NCBI RefSeq assembly: GCF_005670685.2
Contig: NZ_CP062008.1
Coordinates: 5,332,001-5,396,000 of the forward strand
Length of the DNA stretch: 64,000 bases
DNA from: Mycolicibacterium mucogenicum DSM 44124
GTDB lineage: Bacteria; Actinomycetota; Actinomycetes; Mycobacteriales; Mycobacteriaceae
Direction of reading: 5' to 3'
In this document: piece after piece, positions 28,166-38,914 of the stretch
Layout of the letters: each line of letters starts with the position of its first letter
Position numbering within the stretch: the first letter of the stretch is position 1
The notes under the pieces: generated by a model
The model's input: the letters and a program-made list of their open reading frames with translations, nothing else
What the model was told of the DNA's origin: nothing
Database searches by the model: none
Made by a program: the position numbers and the translations under genes

Positions 28166-28752
28166 ACGCCCAGACTCCCCAGCATCGTGGCCAGCAGTTG
28201 GATGCGGCCATCCTCGAGTTCGGGCTGCGGCAGCACGGCGCGAATCAGCGCCGCGCCGTCGAAGGTGTTGACCATGACGGCGACGATCAGCATCAGCAGC
28301 TCCGGCGGCAGCTGATCGGCGCCGGGCATCTCCTGCGCGGTCTCGTAGATGTTGCGGCCGTACTCGACGAGGGCGCCCTGCAGCGTCGTCCGCAGCTTCT
28401 CGTCGGTGCGCGCCGCGACCATCAGCTCGTACATCACCGCATTGGTCGCGTTGCCGCTGATGTCACGCAGCGCGATCAATGCGCCTTCCAGAGCCGGCCG
28501 GTCCGAAGGGATTTCGGCGATCTGCTTGCTGAACTGCTCCAGCTGACGGCGCATGACCTCCAGCGCCGTGGCGGCCATGAAGTCGCCCATGGTGGCGAAA
28601 TGCTTGAACAGCGCGCCGTCGGAGACCTCGGCCCGACGCGCGATCACCGCCGCCGAGGCGCGGGCATAGCCGACCTCGACGATGGTGGCGATCGCGGCGT
28701 CGAGAAGCCGGGCCCGCGTCTCTTCGCGGCGTTGCTGTTGGGTTCTGGCCAT
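28156..28752 (-). CDS. TetR-family transcriptional regulator
   Basis: 198-residue regulator with an N-terminal TetR HTH (LLDAAIATIVEVGYARASAA ... GALFKHFATMGDFMAAT). I chose the ATG giving MARTQQQRREETRARLL, the typical TetR start, which lies one base after the stop of the amidohydrolase gene. The two genes are therefore one unit. A 12-bp imperfect palindrome upstream of the amidohydrolase start is a candidate operator, implying autoregulation. Confidence 0.9.
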   Translation of the reverse strand: MARTQQQRREETRARLLDAAIATIVEVGYARASAAVIARRAEVSDGALFKHFATMGDFMAATALEVMRRQLEQFSKQIAEIPSDRPALEGALIALRDISGNATNAVMYELMVAARTDEKLRTTLQGALVEYGRNIYETAQEMPGADQLPPELLMLIVAVMVNTFDGAALIRAVLPQPELEDGRIQLLATMLGSLGVQT

Positions 28753-28753
28753 G

Positions 28754-30538
28754 TCAGACCGCTTGCGCCACCGGCAGTTTCGCGCCACGCGCCGGCAGGT
28801 AGTGGCCGGACTTCACCGTGTCGCCGTAGCCCTCGACGAATTCACCGTCGCGGAACACCACCTGACCACCCACACCGGTCGCCACCACGGCGGCGTCGCT
28901 GCGGTTGACCATGCGGCTCAGGCCACCGTAGAACTCGACCGAATCCTCGTGGTACGCCTCGAGTCCGGCGTCGAGGCCGGCGGGGTCGATCACCACGAAA
29001 TCGGCGCGCTCACCCTGACGCAGCGTGCCGGCCTCCAGGCCGAACCAGTCGGCGACCTCACCGGTGAGCCGGTGCACGGCGTGCTCGGTGGTCATGAACG
29101 GGCGGCCGGCCTTGTCGGCGTCCTGCACGCGGCGCAGCATCCGCAGCGCGTAGTTGTAGAACGCCATATTGCGAAGGTGCGCACCGGCATCCGAGAAGCC
29201 CATGTGCACGGACGGTTCGACGGCCAGCTTGTCGAGCTGCTTGGGACGGTGGTTGGCCACGATGGTTGTCCAGCGCGTGTTGCGCTCGCCGTGCTCGACG
29301 AGGACGTCGAGGAAGGCATCGAGCGGGTGGCTGCCGCGCTCGTCGGCGATCTGGCCAAAGCTCTTGCCGATCAACGACTTGTCGGGGCACTCGACGATGG
29401 TCGAGTCGTGGAAGTCACGGTGCCACAGCGTCGGGCCCAGCACCTTCTTGTCGAACGACTTGCGGAACCGGCGCCGGTACTCCGGGTCGGCCATCAGCTT
29501 GTTGCGCTCCAGCTGGTCGCGCAGATGCAGCGCGGCGGTGCCCGCACCGAACTCCTCGAAAACCGGGAGATCGATTCCGTCCGAATACAATTCGAACGGC
29601 ACCGGCAGGTGCTGGAAGCGGACCTTAGAGTTCAGGACCTTGTTGGCCAGGCGCGTCACCGGGCCCAGCAGGTACACCGCGCCAGGCGACGACTTGGCGT
29701 CGGCGGCCACCAGCAGACTCATGCGCACGCCGGCACGACGACCGAACCAGCCGCTGCTCTCGAGGAAGAAGTTCAGTGCCTCTTGCAGTTTCGCGACGTT
29801 GGGCGCGCTCTGCAGGATGCGGCCGCGCTTGCGCAGCACCTTGATCAGGCGGCGGCGCTCACGCCACGTGGCGAAGGTCGACGGCAGCGCGCGGGACCGG
29901 AAGCGGTCACCGTCGAGCTTGTCGATCGCGGCGTCCATACCGGACATGCCGAGCATGCCGGCGTCCAGGGCGGCCTCGAGCCGCGACGCCATGGTCTCGA
30001 GCTCGGCGTTGGTCGGGGTGACGTTCGGGGTCGTCGCGCGGTCCAGACCCAGCACCGAGGTGCGCAGGTCGGAGTGGCCCAGCAGCGAGCTGACGTTCGG
30101 GCCCAGCGGCAGGGCCTCGAGCGCCTGCACGTACTCGGCGGGTCCGGACCACGACCGGTTCTCCTCGAGCGCGCCGACGACGAACTTGCGCGGCACCGCC
30201 TCGACGCGGCTGAACAGGTCGGCGGCGTCGTCGTTCTCGGCGTAGACCGTCGACAGCGAGCACATGCCCAGCAGCACGGTCGTCACGCCATGGCGGACGG
30301 ACTCCCGCAGGCCCGGATCGAGCAGCACCTCGGCGTCGTAGTGGGTGTGGACGTCGATGAAGCCCGGCGTCACCCACTTGCCCTTGGCGTCGATGACGTC
30401 GGGGCAGCCCGTCTCATCGAGCGGCTGTGCCGACACCGTCGCGACGACGCCGTCGCGGATACCCAGATTGCGCAATTGCGGCGTGCGGCCGGTGCCGTCG
30501 AACCACAGGCCGTCTTTGACGATCACGTCGTAGGTCAT
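28754..30538 (-). CDS. amidohydrolase (N-acyl-D-amino-acid deacylase-like)
   Basis: 594-residue metal-dependent hydrolase of the amidohydrolase superfamily. The metal motif HTHYD is at residues 64-68 after PGFIDV. Later features are GHSDLR, the EGYGDTVKSGHYLP tail and ERADFVVIDP before the end. The overall pattern matches the D-aminoacylase/deacylase group (N-acyl-D-Glu and related substrates), many members of which are uncharacterised in mycobacteria. No signal peptide is seen. It is transcribed together with the TetR regulator. Confidence 0.85.
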   Translation of the reverse strand: MTYDVIVKDGLWFDGTGRTPQLRNLGIRDGVVATVSAQPLDETGCPDVIDAKGKWVTPGFIDVHTHYDAEVLLDPGLRESVRHGVTTVLLGMCSLSTVYAENDDAADLFSRVEAVPRKFVVGALEENRSWSGPAEYVQALEALPLGPNVSSLLGHSDLRTSVLGLDRATTPNVTPTNAELETMASRLEAALDAGMLGMSGMDAAIDKLDGDRFRSRALPSTFATWRERRRLIKVLRKRGRILQSAPNVAKLQEALNFFLESSGWFGRRAGVRMSLLVAADAKSSPGAVYLLGPVTRLANKVLNSKVRFQHLPVPFELYSDGIDLPVFEEFGAGTAALHLRDQLERNKLMADPEYRRRFRKSFDKKVLGPTLWHRDFHDSTIVECPDKSLIGKSFGQIADERGSHPLDAFLDVLVEHGERNTRWTTIVANHRPKQLDKLAVEPSVHMGFSDAGAHLRNMAFYNYALRMLRRVQDADKAGRPFMTTEHAVHRLTGEVADWFGLEAGTLRQGERADFVVIDPAGLDAGLEAYHEDSVEFYGGLSRMVNRSDAAVVATGVGGQVVFRDGEFVEGYGDTVKSGHYLPARGAKLPVAQAV

Positions 30539-30559
30539 GACGTGAGACTAGGACAGAAA

Positions 30560-30571
30560 GTGAGTGCTTAC
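30560..30571. promoter_or_regulatory. candidate TetR operator upstream of the amidohydrolase
   Basis: GTGAG-TG-CTTAC is a near-palindrome (four of five arm positions) placed 22 bases upstream of the amidohydrolase start, in the 57-bp gap to galE1. Its position in the promoter of an operon that ends with a TetR gene suggests autoregulation. This is motif inference only. Confidence 0.4.
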
Positions 30572-30595
30572 AATCTTTTTCTGTGTAATCGCAGG

Positions 30596-33325
<2,730 letters not shown>

Positions 33326-33422
33326 CCGCGCAAAAAAACTGTCCCCTTCCGGGGCGGTGCCCACTCCTACCTGTGTCAGCAAGTCCACAAGGGCCTGCGA
33401 CCACCGGAAAAGGAGAACCCCC

Positions 33423-33767
33423 ATGACCGCCACCACCGGGACCGCAAACGGCAAGCGCATCGCACTGGCCGCGCTCATCGGCACGGCTGCGCTGTACGTG
33501 GCCCCGCTGGCGCTGACGACGCCGACGGCCGGCGCGGAATCATTCGCGTTCAACTGCGGAAAATCTGGTGGCACCTACGCCCAGGGCACCCGGTCGAACG
33601 GCTCGATCGTCGAAAGCTGCACGACGGTCGACAAGAAGGGCGTCAAAACCCAGTGCTCCGAGGTCGACGGCAAATCGCAGGGCTGCATCACCGTGCCGAG
33701 GACGACCGTGAAGGGCACCCACGTCCCGACCGGTGATCTTGTCCCGGTCCAGATCGATCGCTCCTGA
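33423..33767 (+). CDS. small secreted protein, paralogue 1 of a tandem pair
   Basis: 114 residues. A signal peptide (residues about 1-40, hydrophobic LAALIGTAALYVAPLAL, cleavage likely after TAGA) precedes a small domain with four cysteines. The conserved core ESCTTVDKKGVKTQCSEV and the following GCITVPR is shared with the next gene. An aaaggag ribosome site precedes the ATG. The function is unknown. It is probably an exported mycobacterial protein. Confidence 0.75.
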   Translation: MTATTGTANGKRIALAALIGTAALYVAPLALTTPTAGAESFAFNCGKSGGTYAQGTRSNGSIVESCTTVDKKGVKTQCSEVDGKSQGCITVPRTTVKGTHVPTGDLVPVQIDRS

Positions 33768-33814
33768 AATCCCCGCCGTCCACAGCCACCCGAACCCGAA
33801 AAGGAATCACGTCC

Positions 33815-34180
33815 ATGACCACCACCACTCTCCGATCGGCGAAGTCCGCGGCATTCGCCGCCCTGCTCAGCACTGCGGCGCTGTACGCATTGCCGGTGAT
33901 GCTGACCGCACCCAGCGCCAACGCCAGCGTCAGCGGCGATTGCACGGGCTCCAACCAGACCTACGAAAACCGGATGGGCAACGGGCACCTCTACGAGGCC
34001 TGCACCACGACCGACAAGAACGGCGACAAGACGAAGTGCTCGTACGTCGACGGAAAAGCTCAGGGCTGCATCGCCGTCCCGATGCGCAAGCCGAAGTTCA
34101 ACCTGGACCCGAGCGTGGTGACGCCGGTTACGGAGACGCCGTCCGCGGGCCCGCACGTGCAGCCCGACCAGCGCCGGTAG
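33815..34180 (+). CDS. small secreted protein, paralogue 2 of a tandem pair
   Basis: 121 residues with a signal peptide ending around PSANA and a mature domain that shares cysteine spacing and the core EACTTTDKNGDKTKCSYV plus GCIAVP with the upstream gene. The C-terminal 35 residues differ (Pro-rich). It follows 47 bases after the first gene with its own aaaagga ribosome site. It ends 12 bases before the tRNA remnant that forms the prophage attachment site. The function is unknown. Confidence 0.75.
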   Translation: MTTTTLRSAKSAAFAALLSTAALYALPVMLTAPSANASVSGDCTGSNQTYENRMGNGHLYEACTTTDKNGDKTKCSYVDGKAQGCIAVPMRKPKFNLDPSVVTPVTETPSAGPHVQPDQRR

Positions 34181-34192
34181 CGCAAAAAGTTG

Positions 34193-34237
34193 TGGAGCCA
34201 CCCAGGGGAATCGAACCCCTGACCTATTCATTACAAG
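34193..34237 (-). other. attL: 3' portion of a tRNA-Thr(TGT) gene
   Basis: On the minus strand this 45-base segment reads from the anticodon loop CTTGTAA through variable loop, T arm (AGGGG-TTCGATT-CCCCT), acceptor GGGTGGC and TCCA. The bases that should form the 5' strand of the anticodon stem are not complementary, and no D arm or 5' acceptor strand is found. It is therefore a tRNA remnant. The integrase lies about 190 bases to its right. This fits phage insertion in the tRNA, with the restored full tRNA-Thr at the far end outside the window. Confidence 0.8.
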
Positions 34238-34427
34238 CGACCCGCAGAGGCCCCTAACGGGTCACTATCCCCCGCGCCGGTCGTGCCCCTCCGTCCGCGC
34301 CCGGCGGCCCCGGCCGACTTGCCGGCCGCACCTGTCAAGGTCCCTGCCTGAGCGCGCCCAAATGTCCTACCGGGATGTGTGCCTGCTGAGCAGTCTGTCA
34401 GTTGGCTCGTGACGCAACGGTGCCCGA

Positions 34428-35414
34428 ATGGTTACCCTTGCGAACTTTTCAGTTGACGCCCAGGCGATGCACAGTTACGGCCAGGTAAATAACTCGGCTT
34501 CAGGGGGGCCTGCTTCAATGTTAAAGACTTGGCGCACATGGCAATTGGCACAATCACTGTCATCGCGCACGGTAACGGAACGAACCGCCGCGGTGCAGCG
34601 CATGGGCGAATGGTGCAACGTGGCACCCGAGCATGCCCAGGTCGATGACATCGTCACCTGGCTCGCCGAGGGCGGCGATTGGATGCCCAACACGCGGTGG
34701 ACCTACTACACCTCGCTCAATGCGTTCTACCTGTGGCTCCAAAAGACCGGCCGCCGTGTCGACAACCCGATGGTGATGATCGACTCGCCCAAGCGGTCCA
34801 AGGGCGTCCCGCATCCCGTCACTAACCACTGCGTCCAGCGACTACTCAAGGTACGGGGCCGAACTCGCACCAAAGCGATGCTGATATTGGCCTTGTTCGC
34901 AGGGTTCCGCGCGCACGAGATCGCCAAGGTGAAAGGCGAGGACTTCGACCTGATCGCGCGCACCGTGACCGTGACCGGCAAGGGCGGCTTCACCGCCACG
35001 CTGCCGCTACACCACCTGGTACTTGAAATCGCGTATCAGATGCCGCGGCGCGGTTATTGGTTCCCAGGCGTCGACCGTGGGCACCAACGACGCGAATCGG
35101 TGTGCGGCACGATCAAGGAGGCGATGGTCCGCGCTGGTGTCACCGGATCGGCACACTGGCTGCGCCACTGGTTCGGCACCGCGCTACTGGAGGCCGGAGT
35201 GGACGTACGGGTCGTCCAGACACTGCTGCGCCACCAGAACCTGGCAACGACCGAGATTTACACCAAGGTGTCAGACGCGCGCCGAGCTGAGGGCATCGAG
35301 CTGCTCGACCCGTTCCGGCTCGAACCGGTCGCCGAGCTCACTCCCGCGATGCGCCGCATGGTCGACGAAGCCTGCCAGGAAGCCGACGACACCTACCAGG
35401 CCGACGCCGCTTAG
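34428..35414 (+). CDS. int: tyrosine-family integrase (phage site-specific recombinase)
   Basis: 328 residues. An N-terminal SAM-like core-binding domain (about 40-120) precedes the catalytic domain. The first catalytic Arg is in LFAGFRAHEIAK, HxxR is in HWLRHWFGTALLE, and the second His and the nucleophilic Tyr are in LLRHQNLATTEIYTKVSD. Internal ATGs (MHSYGQ, MLKTWR) are alternative starts. It lies next to the tRNA-Thr remnant, as expected for an integrase adjacent to attP. The stop overlaps the convergent next gene by three bases. Confidence 0.93.
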   Translation: MVTLANFSVDAQAMHSYGQVNNSASGGPASMLKTWRTWQLAQSLSSRTVTERTAAVQRMGEWCNVAPEHAQVDDIVTWLAEGGDWMPNTRWTYYTSLNAFYLWLQKTGRRVDNPMVMIDSPKRSKGVPHPVTNHCVQRLLKVRGRTRTKAMLILALFAGFRAHEIAKVKGEDFDLIARTVTVTGKGGFTATLPLHHLVLEIAYQMPRRGYWFPGVDRGHQRRESVCGTIKEAMVRAGVTGSAHWLRHWFGTALLEAGVDVRVVQTLLRHQNLATTEIYTKVSDARRAEGIELLDPFRLEPVAELTPAMRRMVDEACQEADDTYQADAA

Positions 35415-35725
35415 ATGTCCACCTCGGCGGTGATGTCCTCGGGCAGGAGCCAGAGCTGCATGGCGATGCGGGATTTGTTGTTGCCGCTGCCGGCCTGGAT
35501 CGTGACGACGGCCAGCCAGCCGCCGTCCGCCCGGCGGAGCCACGCGGTTTGGCGGCCACGCATCCACGGCTCGAGGTGCAGCCCGCCGGCCTTGACCCAC
35601 AGCGGAAGCTCATCACGCCGGAATCCTGCGGGCGGGAAGGCCCTGGCGGTGTTCACCATGACCGGCCTGTCGACCGGGATCAGCGTGCGGTAGCCAAGAA
35701 GTTCCGACCGCCAATGTTCGAACAC
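35411..35725 (-). CDS. hypothetical prophage protein
   Basis: About 104 residues starting at GTG 35725 (VFEHWRSELLGYRTL), or 82 if the ATG at 35659 is used. It has no signal peptide or membrane helix. The C-terminal half (MRGRQTAWLRRADGGWLAVV ... WLLPEDITAEVDI) looks like a compact beta-rich domain. A longer upstream extension would read through the tRNA-like RNA and is rejected. I do not recognise the family. Confidence 0.6.
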   Translation of the reverse strand: MFEHWRSELLGYRTLIPVDRPVMVNTARAFPPAGFRRDELPLWVKAGGLHLEPWMRGRQTAWLRRADGGWLAVVTIQAGSGNNKSRIAMQLWLLPEDITAEVDI

Positions 35726-35728
35726 AAA

Positions 35729-35757
35729 TTCGAGTATTCCAGAATCCGTGCTACTCT
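35729..35757 (+). promoter_or_regulatory. sigma-A-like promoter of the tRNA-like RNA
   Basis: TTCGAG (35729-35734) and TACTCT (35752-35757) are separated by 17 bases. The expected start of transcription falls at about 35763-35765, a few bases before the first stem of the permuted tRNA-like RNA. The elements are only partial matches to consensus. Confidence 0.45.
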
Positions 35758-35766
35758 CGAAGTAAC

Positions 35767-35843
35767 TCGGGCGGTCGCGGGTTCGAATCCCGCCAGCTCC
35801 ACTCATGGGGCTGTAGTTCAGCGGCAGAACTCCCGACTGACAT
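35767..35843 (+). ncRNA. permuted tRNA-like RNA (3' half before 5' half, capped acceptor stem)
   Basis: In order: anticodon-stem 3' strand TCGGG (35767-35771), variable CGGTC, T arm GCGGG-TTCGAAT-CCCGC (35777-35793), acceptor 3' strand CAGCTCC and A (35794-35801), short loop, acceptor 5' strand GGGGCTG (35807-35813), TA, D arm GTTC-AGCGGCA-GAAC, T, and anticodon-stem 5' strand CCCGA with CTGACAT (35832-35843). The acceptor strands pair over 7 bp with one wobble and the anticodon strands pair 5 of 5. It has a promoter-like sequence just before and a 16-bp hairpin just after. It may be a tRNA mimic of the YrlA kind without the Ro60-binding helix, or a true permuted tRNA with a Val-like GAC loop. 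Confidence 0.65.
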
Positions 35844-35848
35844 ACGGC

Positions 35849-35884
35849 GAGGGCCGATCCCAATCGTGATTGGGGTCGGCCCTC
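35849..35884 (+). terminator. strong hairpin terminator after the tRNA-like RNA
   Basis: A 16-bp stem (35849-35864 with 35869-35884, one G-T pair) with a CGTG tetraloop begins five bases after the tRNA-like RNA. There is only a weak T-run downstream. It supports a short independent transcript. Confidence 0.7.
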
Positions 35885-36047
35885 ACCATTTCTGGCCGTC
35901 CTGCCAATAAAAACCTATGGCATCTTCGCCCGCTTTCTCGCCGCGTCAATAGAATCGGGCGAGCAGGGTGCGCAGACCCCGCTGGCACGGCGAGCGCCGC
36001 GCGCTGACTAGTCCGCTCGGGAACGTGCGGCGGGGGTAGGGGGATCG

Positions 36048-37574
36048 ATGGCCGATCGATGGCCGATCATCGACGTGAAGCTAGATGAGTTGGCGTTGGA
36101 CATCCAGAACGTCCGCATACCCGAGAAAGACCTGGCCGAGACCGCAATCGTCAACTACCTCGTAGAGGCGGAGGACCTGCTCGACCTCGCCCGGGACATT
36201 CTCCGCGATGGGTACATCGACAACGAGATGCCGGTCGTGACCAGGGAAGACGGCAAGCTGGTGGTACTGGAAGGCAATCGCCGTGTCGCATCGTTGAAGG
36301 CGATTCAGAATCCTGGGCTGGTCGGCAAGTCAGAACCGCAGCTACAGCGGCACTTGACTCGGTATCCGGATGCTGACATGCCTACCGTCATTCGGGTCCA
36401 GGTCGCGCCGTCGCGCGAGGTCGCGCAACCGTTGCTCGCGCGGCTGCACACCGGTGATCCGAAGAAAGCGTGGCTCCGCGAGCAGCAAGCGGTGTTCTAC
36501 CACTCGCAACTGTCCGACTCCGTCACAATCGATGACCTGCGGACGACCTATCCGCGCGAGGCGGGCAAGATCGTGAGCTTCATCCGAATGGGCGAGATGC
36601 GCGAGCTGATCCGGTCGATCCCCTACGTCGACCCGGCCCTCGAGGATTTCGTCAAGAACAGCAAGCTCAAGATGTCGTCGCTGGAATACGCCTACGATCG
36701 CCCGAAGATTCGGGAGGTCTTGGGACTGGAGTTCCGCGACAACGGCACGCTGAAGTCGAAACGGCTGTCCCCGGCGCACCGAGCAGGTCTCATCTACCTG
36801 CTGCAGCAGTTCAAGGATGGCGTGCTCAATACGCGGTCACCTCAGCTAAAGGAGCGGTGCCGCGACGAACATATTGCGTTCGTTGACGAGCTGCGGGGTG
36901 TGGTCGAAGGCGCGAGTGGATCGCCGTCCGGCGACTCATCGGCTTCCTCGAGTACCCCGGGGACTGGCTCACCCGGTTCCGCCACGGCCAGCGGCGGAAC
37001 GAACGGCAGCGCGGCATCTGGACGCGGTGGCGGCAACGGAAACGGTGGGACGGCGGGCGGCAGCCAATCCGGCGGCGCAGCGGCCGCCAGCACCTCAGGC
37101 GCTGGCGCTGCTGGTGGCGCCACCACCCGAGGCCCGAACCGGGGCTCAGCCCTCGTGAAACTCGATTTCTCGGGGTTCGTCTACAAGGGGAGCCGGAGCG
37201 GCCTGCGACGTCGGATCGAAGAGCTGCGCACCATCAACGTGAAGGACTTTCCGAACGCCGCTTATGACCTGATGCGAACGATTCTCGAATGCGCGATCAA
37301 GGAATACTTCAACGCGCAGGGCAAACCTCTCGATGGAAAGTTGACGCTAGGTCCGAGCGTTACGCAGTTGGCGAGCGAGTTCAAATCCGATAAGAGCATG
37401 ACGTCGCTGATCAACGCGATAAACCGATCGGGGAAGATGCCGACAAGTCAGTACTCGGGGACCACCGAGTCACTGAACGCGAGCAATCACAATCCAGATT
37501 CATTCGCCGAGAGAGTCGAGGTCCACGAGGCGTGGGATCGGATCAAGCCGATACTGACTCGGCTGGTGGGCTGA
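36048..37574 (+). CDS. ParB/Srx-like N-terminal domain protein with a Gly/Ser/Ala-rich linker
   Basis: 508 residues. The N-terminus (about 1-120) resembles ParB/sulfiredoxin-fold domains: IDVKLDELALDIQNVRIP, then VVLEGNRRVASLKAI. A helical middle reaches residue 285. Residues 290-365 are a low-complexity Gly/Ser/Ala/Thr linker. The C-terminal ~130 residues are a separate helical domain (FPNAAYDLMRTILECAIKEY ... SLNASNHNPDS). Such ParB-like proteins are often paired with DNA-modifying enzymes, and here an adenine methyltransferase gene converges two bases away. It could be a DNA-processing or defence component. That is inference. Confidence 0.65.
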   Translation: MADRWPIIDVKLDELALDIQNVRIPEKDLAETAIVNYLVEAEDLLDLARDILRDGYIDNEMPVVTREDGKLVVLEGNRRVASLKAIQNPGLVGKSEPQLQRHLTRYPDADMPTVIRVQVAPSREVAQPLLARLHTGDPKKAWLREQQAVFYHSQLSDSVTIDDLRTTYPREAGKIVSFIRMGEMRELIRSIPYVDPALEDFVKNSKLKMSSLEYAYDRPKIREVLGLEFRDNGTLKSKRLSPAHRAGLIYLLQQFKDGVLNTRSPQLKERCRDEHIAFVDELRGVVEGASGSPSGDSSASSSTPGTGSPGSATASGGTNGSAASGRGGGNGNGGTAGGSQSGGAAAASTSGAGAAGGATTRGPNRGSALVKLDFSGFVYKGSRSGLRRRIEELRTINVKDFPNAAYDLMRTILECAIKEYFNAQGKPLDGKLTLGPSVTQLASEFKSDKSMTSLINAINRSGKMPTSQYSGTTESLNASNHNPDSFAERVEVHEAWDRIKPILTRLVG

Positions 37575-37576
37575 GT

Positions 37577-38689
37577 TCAGTTGACCGCCAACAGGTTTGC
37601 CACGGGGCGAGACGCGATTAGGAGTTCGTTGGCCTTGCCGGCGCGGTGTGCGCTGTAGCTGAGCTGATATTCGTGGACGCCGTGCTCCTTGTAGAGCCGG
37701 CGAATGAAGTCCGCCGGGTCGTATGTCAGGACCCAGTTTCCGTCGCGGCCTGTTGTGAGCAGCTGGGCGAGGTCGGCGTGATCGCGGTGGGTAAATGCAT
37801 TGAGGTACAAGCTGCCGCCCATCTCGACGTAGGGCGGATCGATGTATATGAACGAGGACTTTTTGGTGAGATGTTTTCGGATGACTGACATTCCGTCGAC
37901 GCTCGACACCGAGATGCGGTCTGAAAGTGCGCCGATGTTGACGATCCGTTCGGCCAGCTGATCACGGTTGTAACGGGCGTCGATCTTGTAGTTTCCCGTC
38001 TGCCTCACGCCGCCGATAGGCCCAGCATTGAGGATCCCCGATCGATTTGTGCGGTTGAGGTAGAAAAACGCGAAACCCAGTGTCAGCGGGTCGGTTTCGT
38101 CTGCCTCTCGGTAGATCGCCTGCTGGCGTCGCCACTCGTCGACATTCAGTTCTGCATCGACGACGAGCGCGGCGAACTTCTCGGAGTTCTCTGTGACCGA
38201 TTTCCAGAAGCAGTAGACGGCCGGGTCGATGTCATTGATGACGACCCGGCGCACCAATTCTTGTTGCAGGAGCACGATTCCAGCGCCAGCCCCACCTGCA
38301 TAGGGCTCGACATACGTTGCGGAGCGGATGCCGATTCGTTTGATGATGTCGGCAAAGAATCCCGCCAGGGCTGCCTTACCGCCCGGGTAACGCAGCGGAC
38401 TGGCGGCCGCGCCACGCCCGAGAGCCTTGATGGCCAGCGGCGCGACCTCTGCGGTACTTGTCGCCACTGACATGTTCCTATCGGTTCGGTCACCATGGTG
38501 CCGCGTGCGTCCGCGGCAGGCCCGCACCCGGCATGCCCCTGAACAGTAACGGGCACCTTGCCGCCCGATGAAGCCGGATGCGCAACTGAGACAGGTCTGT
38601 GTCCTACCTGCGCGCCGCTGTTGTTCGCGTCTGAGTTCGCCGATCCGATCCGCGAGCTCGGCGTCCGACAAGCCTGCCAGTCCGGTCAT
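37577..38689 (-). CDS. DNA adenine methyltransferase, D12 class (Dam-like), with N-terminal zinc finger
   Basis: 370 residues. An N-terminal CLSCASGFIGRQGARYCSGAC (4 Cys) looks like a zinc ribbon. The methylase core follows: PLRYPGGKAAL, the AdoMet motif YVEPYAGGAGAG near residue 128, and the catalytic DPPY in FIYIDPPYVEMGGS near residue 280. The order places it in the D12/Dam group that makes N6-methyladenine. No cognate restriction endonuclease is visible. It converges on the ParB-like gene. It may protect phage DNA from host restriction or act with the partner protein. Confidence 0.88.
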   Translation of the reverse strand: MTGLAGLSDAELADRIGELRREQQRRAGRTQTCLSCASGFIGRQGARYCSGACRVRACRGRTRHHGDRTDRNMSVATSTAEVAPLAIKALGRGAAASPLRYPGGKAALAGFFADIIKRIGIRSATYVEPYAGGAGAGIVLLQQELVRRVVINDIDPAVYCFWKSVTENSEKFAALVVDAELNVDEWRRQQAIYREADETDPLTLGFAFFYLNRTNRSGILNAGPIGGVRQTGNYKIDARYNRDQLAERIVNIGALSDRISVSSVDGMSVIRKHLTKKSSFIYIDPPYVEMGGSLYLNAFTHRDHADLAQLLTTGRDGNWVLTYDPADFIRRLYKEHGVHEYQLSYSAHRAGKANELLIASRPVANLLAVN

Positions 38690-38740
38690 GTAGCGAATAT
38701 ATGTGTTACGCGCCCCGAAGCATCGGAGGCTCGTCCGAAC

Positions 38741-38914
38741 TCAAAGCAGCGGGTCGACGGTGCCGCCGTGCTCGAGTGCGTAGGCCTCGGCGTCTACACG
38801 CTCTGCGTCGGTGAACGTCTTGACTAGCATCGGTTTTCCGGGCGGGCGCACGATCAGCGTAAGGTCCGCGAGCTTGTGCTTGCTGGGCGGCTGCTGTCGA
38901 TGCGGTTCCGTCAT
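38741..38914 (-). CDS. small prophage protein of unknown function
   Basis: 57 residues from ATG 38914 (MTEPHRQQPPSKHKLADLTL), with the conserved-looking segment MLVKTFTDAERVDAEAYALE. An upstream ATG at 38968 would add 18 residues. It is basic at the N-terminus and acidic at the C-terminus. It lies downstream of the Ro60 operon on the same strand. I do not recognise the family. Confidence 0.5.
   Translation of the reverse strand: MTEPHRQQPPSKHKLADLTLIVRPPGKPMLVKTFTDAERVDAEAYALEHGGTVDPLL

Noticed and set aside
34193..34290. Complete tRNA-Thr gene
   Set aside because: The 5' anticodon strand, D arm and 5' acceptor strand are missing. Only the 3' 45 bases remain.
35726..35863. N-terminal extension of the hypothetical protein (MGSALAVCQSGVL...)
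   Set aside because: It reads antisense through the tRNA-like RNA and hairpin, and has the GAGGIRTRD pattern typical of false frames over tRNA genes.
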